Assembly: GCF_934372025.1 (NCBI RefSeq)
Contig: NZ_CAKROJ010000075.1
Coordinates: 1-8,795 of the forward strand
Direction: 5' to 3'
Source: an uncultured Blautia sp.
Lineage (GTDB): Bacteria; Bacillota; Clostridia; Lachnospirales; Lachnospiraceae
DNA: 8,795 nucleotides
The position numbers and the translations under genes were made by a program. The notes under the pieces were generated by a model. It searched no databases and was not told the DNA's origin. It saw only the letters and a program-made list of their open reading frames with translations. Of the stretch, positions 6,071-8,795 are shown piece by piece (within the stretch, counting starts at the first letter, position 1; every line of letters begins with the position of its first letter).

Positions 6071-7063
6071 ATGCCTAAATCATTTAATCAGAAAGTGAAA
6101 ATTTTATATCTGATGAAGGCGTTTGAAGAGAAAACAGACAGGGAGCATCCAATGTCTGTAGTTGAGCTGCAGCAGTATCTGGATGAGTATGGAATCCGTG
6201 TGGAGCGTAAGACAGTGTATGATGATATTGCGGCATTGCGTGATTTCGGTTTGAAGATTGAAAATCGTAAGGGACGCATTTCAGGATATTATCTCGAAGA
6301 ACGGAGATTTGAGATTCCGGAACTGAAGATCCTGATGGATGCGGTACAGTCATCCAGATTTCTCACACAGAAACAATCACGCGAGCTTATTTGCAAGCTG
6401 GAGAGTCTGACCAGTGTCAGTAAAGCAAGGAGGCTTCAGCAGCAGACATACAGCGCGCCGGGGATAAAGACCCCGAATAAGGAAGTTTATCAGAATATAG
6501 AATGTATTTATAATGCAATTTCAGATAATCGACAGGTCAGCTTTCAGTATTATGAATGGGATTTTTCGAAGATTCTGAAGCAGAAGCGAGGCGGTGAAGC
6601 GTATAAGGTCAGTCCATGGAAGCTCATCCGGCAAAATGAGAATTATTATCTGTTGGGACTGGACGAGAAGAGTGAGATTGTCAAGCATTACCGTGTTGAT
6701 AAAATCAAACATATAAATATAGAGAAGCAGAAACGAAATGGTGAGAGTATCTTTCGTAATTTTGATATGGAGAAATTTTCTGCCGGTACATTCGGAATGT
6801 TCGGTGGGAACGAGACTCCTGTGCGAATGGAATTTGAGAATCGCTTTGTTGGAGTGGTCCTGGATCGCTTCGGACAGGATGTCATGCTTATTCCGCATGG
6901 TAAAGATCATTTTTCCATGCAGGTACGTATCAATGTCAGCCCGAAATTTTTTGGCTGGCTGGCAGGTCTTGGGACAGGTGCCGTGATCGTATCGCCTGAA
7001 AATATCCGCAAGGAATACATATCATTTTTAAGAAAGACTCTGATGAATTATGGAGAAGAATAG
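6071..7063 (+). CDS. WYL-domain transcriptional regulator (HTH-WYL-WCX)
   Basis: This 330-residue cytosolic regulator has three parts. The first is an N-terminal winged helix-turn-helix (about 5-77) with the recognition-helix region VERKTVYDDIAALRDFG. Then comes a linker and the WYL domain (about 138-215), whose namesake motif reads YYL (192-194) after KVSPWKLI, with HYRVDKI (206-212) as the usual arginine strand. Last is a C-terminal WCX-like region (about 250-325). WYL domains bind ligands such as nucleic acids, and several family members respond to DNA damage (PafBC, DriD) or control phage defence. AAGGGAGA precedes the ATG. Spacings of 13 nt to the membrane protein gene and 3 nt to birA indicate one operon. 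The target is unknown; its own operon is the simplest guess. Confidence 0.93.
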   Translation: MPKSFNQKVKILYLMKAFEEKTDREHPMSVVELQQYLDEYGIRVERKTVYDDIAALRDFGLKIENRKGRISGYYLEERRFEIPELKILMDAVQSSRFLTQKQSRELICKLESLTSVSKARRLQQQTYSAPGIKTPNKEVYQNIECIYNAISDNRQVSFQYYEWDFSKILKQKRGGEAYKVSPWKLIRQNENYYLLGLDEKSEIVKHYRVDKIKHINIEKQKRNGESIFRNFDMEKFSAGTFGMFGGNETPVRMEFENRFVGVVLDRFGQDVMLIPHGKDHFSMQVRINVSPKFFGWLAGLGTGAVIVSPENIRKEYISFLRKTLMNYGEE

Positions 7064-7066
7064 AAT

Positions 7067-8035
7067 ATGACCGTTAAATCAAGACTTTTGGAAATTCTGG
7101 AGAAACAAAAAGGAGAAACACTTTCAGGGGAGAAACTTGCCGAGGAGCTTCAGTGTACCAGGGCTGCAATCTGGAAGGCAGTGAAGTCTCTGAGAGAAGA
7201 AGGATACATGATAGAAGCGGGACAAAACAAAGGCTATATGCTGATGAAAGCGAATGATCGGCTTTCGGTGGAAGCAATACGGCCTTTTTTGTTATTTCCG
7301 GATGTTTATATAAAGGTATATCAGGAAGTTGACTCAACAAATCGTGCAGCGAAGGCGGCGGCAATTGGCGGGGAGGCCGGACATGGAAGTTTTGTTCTTG
7401 CAGGAAGTCAGACAGAAGGACGCGGAAGGCGGGGACGAAGCTTTTATTCACCGCAGGATGCGGGAATCTATCTCAGTGTGATCCTGAAACCCCATGGCAG
7501 TCTTCAGGAGAGTCTTTTACTGACAGCAGAAGCAGCAGTAGCCGTTTACAAAGCTGTGAAGAAAATCACAGGAATTGAGCTGGATATCAAGTGGGTCAAT
7601 GATCTTTATTATAATGGAAAGAAAGTATGCGGTATTCTTACAGAGGCGGTCACAGATTTCGAGAGTGGAAATATTGACTTTGCTGTAGTAGGGATCGGCC
7701 TGAATCTTTTTGAGGCCGAGGACGGATATCCGGAGGAACTGAAAGGTATTGCCGGAGCTCTGTATACAGGCAGGGAGGCAGCAGGAGAAGCTGACCGCAG
7801 CCGTCTTGCGGCAGAAATTGTCAATGCACTCCTGGAAGAGACCAGAGAACTGCGTCTTCCGGAGGAATATATCGAACATAATATGGTTCCCGGAAGGGAA
7901 ATATGTATCTCAGACGGAGAGACGATCCGCAGGGCGAAAGCACTGGAAATATGCCCGGACGGAAGGCTCAGGGTAGAGGAAAAAGATGGTTCTGAATCTG
8001 TTTTATCTTACGGAGAGGTATCACTTATAATATGA
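7067..8035 (+). CDS. birA: Biotin--[acetyl-CoA carboxylase] ligase, with N-terminal repressor domain
   Basis: It activates biotin to biotinyl-AMP and attaches it to carboxyl carrier proteins. The 322-residue length and an N-terminal helix-turn-helix (about 3-60, CTRAAIWKAVKSLREEGY) mark the bifunctional BirA type that also represses biotin genes. The catalytic domain shows the DSTN segment (89-92), the biotinyl-AMP loop GRGRRGR (118-124), KWVNDLYYNGKKVCGIL (175-191) with K186 at the catalytic lysine position, and VGIGLNL (208-214). A C-terminal SH3-like domain follows (about 272-322). GGAGAAG lies before the ATG, which is 3 nt after the WYL gene stop, so translation is likely coupled. I see no typical BirA operator nearby. 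Directly after the stop codon comes a perfect AT palindrome. Confidence 0.96.
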   Translation: MTVKSRLLEILEKQKGETLSGEKLAEELQCTRAAIWKAVKSLREEGYMIEAGQNKGYMLMKANDRLSVEAIRPFLLFPDVYIKVYQEVDSTNRAAKAAAIGGEAGHGSFVLAGSQTEGRGRRGRSFYSPQDAGIYLSVILKPHGSLQESLLLTAEAAVAVYKAVKKITGIELDIKWVNDLYYNGKKVCGILTEAVTDFESGNIDFAVVGIGLNLFEAEDGYPEELKGIAGALYTGREAAGEADRSRLAAEIVNALLEETRELRLPEEYIEHNMVPGREICISDGETIRRAKALEICPDGRLRVEEKDGSESVLSYGEVSLII

Positions 8036-8054
8036 AATTATATTAAATATAATT
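8036..8054. repeat. 19-bp perfect AT palindrome directly after birA
   Basis: AATTATATT (8036-8044), a central A (8045) and AATATAATT (8046-8054) form a perfect inverted repeat that begins at the base after the birA stop codon. Made only of A and T and with no following T-run, it is a poor intrinsic terminator. Its symmetry also suits an operator. It fits 11 of 15 bases of the PerR box, too few to claim. Confidence 0.6.
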
Positions 8055-8109
8055 GTGAAAAGTGCATAATTTTAAAAATCATTTTTGGACAATATAGTGA
8101 GAATGGATA

Positions 8110-8139
8110 TTGACTTTTTTTTGACAAAAAGCGTAAAAT
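8110..8139 (+). promoter_or_regulatory. Promoter of the ATP synthase operon
   Basis: TTGACT (8110-8115, 5/6) and TAAAAT (8134-8139, 5/6) are spaced 18 nt apart, giving a start near 8146. A second, perfect TTGACA at 8121-8126 is only 7 nt from this -10 and has no good -10 of its own at the right distance. The leader would be about 63 nt long. Confidence 0.6.
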
Positions 8140-8155
8140 AAGTGCATCAATTGAG

Positions 8156-8187
8156 GACCGGTAAGACCAATTGTGAGTTGGACGGTC
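8156..8187 (+). other. Stem-loop in the atp operon leader
   Basis: GACCG (8156-8160) pairs with CGGTC (8183-8187), and inside it CCAA (8167-8170) pairs with TTGG (8178-8181). A second fold is possible: CAATTG (8148-8153) with CAATTG (8168-8173). The two folds cannot coexist. The structure ends 7 nt before the atpB ribosome site, so it could tune translation. No known riboswitch class is recognised. Confidence 0.4.
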
Positions 8188-8194
8188 GATAGAA

Positions 8195-8202
8195 AAGGAG
8201 GG
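8195..8202 (+). promoter_or_regulatory. Strong ribosome binding site before atpB
   Basis: AAGGAGGG (8195-8202) is a near-perfect Shine-Dalgarno sequence. Starting 7 nt after GGAGG (8197-8201), the in-frame codon is ACG at 8209, which is why the atpB start is placed there. Confidence 0.8.
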
Positions 8203-8208
8203 AGAAAG

Positions 8209-8795
8209 ACGGGAAATTTATCAGCCACACTGGCAGAAGAGCTGGAAAGCAAGACTGCCTTTACGATACCGGTGTTTGGCGGAGTGCCGATCGCAGAGAG
8301 TGTAGTTGTTACATGGGTGATCATGGCAGTGCTGTTAGTACTTTCACTGATACTGGTTCGTAATCTCAAGGTTGAGAATCCAGGCAAGAAACAGCTTCTT
8401 CTGGAATCAGGAGTAAGTTTTCTCTGGAATTTCTTTGAAGGAATTCTTGGAGAAGAGGGAAAAAGATATATCCCTTATCTGATGTCTACCGTTATCTATA
8501 TTGGAATTGCCAATATAGCAGGTGTCTTTGGTTTCACACCACCTACCAAGGATATGAATGTGACCATAGCACTTTCGCTTATGAGTATTATTCTGATCGA
8601 GTACTCAGGTTTTCACAAACGAGGACTCAAAGGATTTCTGCATAGTTTTGCAGAGCCGGTTCCGATCATGCTTCCAATCAATATTCTGGAGCTGGCAATC
8701 AGGCCGACATCATTGTGTATGCGATTATTCGGTAATGTTTTGGGAAGCTTTGTAGTAATGAAATTGCTTGAATTTATATGTCCGGCAATTCTTCC
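8209..8795 (+). CDS. atpB: F-type ATP synthase subunit a, partial (C-terminus beyond right edge), apparent ACG start
   Basis: Subunit a of the membrane F0 sector forms the proton (or sodium) half-channels against the c-ring. About 195 codons are present. Counted from the ACG, residues 19-29 read TIPVFGGVPIA, a first membrane helix spans about 31-50, and others span near 88-108 and 118-131. The signature ELAIRPTSLCMRLFGNVLGS holds the essential arginine R172. No ATG, GTG or TTG occurs where the Shine-Dalgarno site points. The only canonical start upstream in frame is GTG at 8173, which lies before that site; the next downstream is GTG in PVF. A non-AUG (ACG) start or a T-to-C change fits best. 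It is the first gene of the operon, with its own promoter and leader hairpin. Confidence 0.88.

Noticed and set aside
8036..8054. PerR or Fur box at the AT palindrome
   Set aside because: Only 11 of 15 bases fit the PerR consensus, and no peroxide or iron gene is adjacent.
8036..8208. BirA operator near birA
   Set aside because: No pair of spaced inverted half-sites of the BirA type was found, and the downstream operon encodes ATP synthase, not biotin functions.
1..8795. CRISPR arrays, tRNA or rRNA genes, insertion sequences, phage genes
   Set aside because: No regular repeat-spacer pattern, no cloverleaf-like sequence in the gaps, no transposase motifs and no phage proteins were seen.

Overview
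The window looks like a chromosomal segment of a low-to-mid GC Gram-positive anaerobe of the Clostridia, most likely a Lachnospiraceae gut species. This rests on strong AGGAGG-type ribosome sites before nearly every gene, clostridial-style protein sequences, and the presence of upp, nth, birA and an ATP synthase operon. The species assignment is an inference; no 16S or other marker is present. Except for a few short intergenic gaps the window is fully coding.

Left part (1-3126, minus strand): a three-gene operon reading leftward. It starts with a 111-residue protein with a faint ankyrin-like helical pattern (2791-3126). Next comes a VWA protein with a full MIDAS motif and an N-terminal metallopeptidase-like region that lacks the catalytic glutamate (1531-2772). 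Last is a MoxR-type AAA+ ATPase that runs off the left edge (1-1507). MoxR ATPase/VWA pairs generally act as chaperone or remodelling machines; the target here is unknown.

Divergent promoter region (3127-3352): two strong sigma-A promoters back to back, sharing essentially one palindromic -35 box (TTGTCAA). They are bracketed by two copies of an imperfect hairpin-forming repeat, one falling in the 5' leader of each transcript.

Middle part (3353-5658, plus strand): upp (uracil salvage), nth (endonuclease III), an acyl-CoA thioesterase of the hotdog fold, and a YfcE/YsnB-like metallophosphoesterase. The last two are separated by 2 nt. A hairpin lies between nth and the thioesterase gene.

Right-middle (5659-8035, plus strand): an intergenic region with several LexA/SOS-box-like sequences, then a tight three-gene unit. 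The unit encodes a small two-helix membrane protein (80 aa), a WYL-domain transcription regulator (330 aa) and the bifunctional biotin ligase/repressor BirA (322 aa). Damage-type operators, a small membrane protein and a WYL regulator together resemble, in outline only, known DNA-damage cell-division checkpoints. This is the best candidate here for something undescribed.

Right end (8036-8795): a 19-bp perfect AT palindrome right after birA, then a promoter and structured leader for the ATP synthase operon. The first gene, atpB, lacks any ATG/GTG/TTG at the position its ribosome site predicts and has ACG there. It runs off the right edge.
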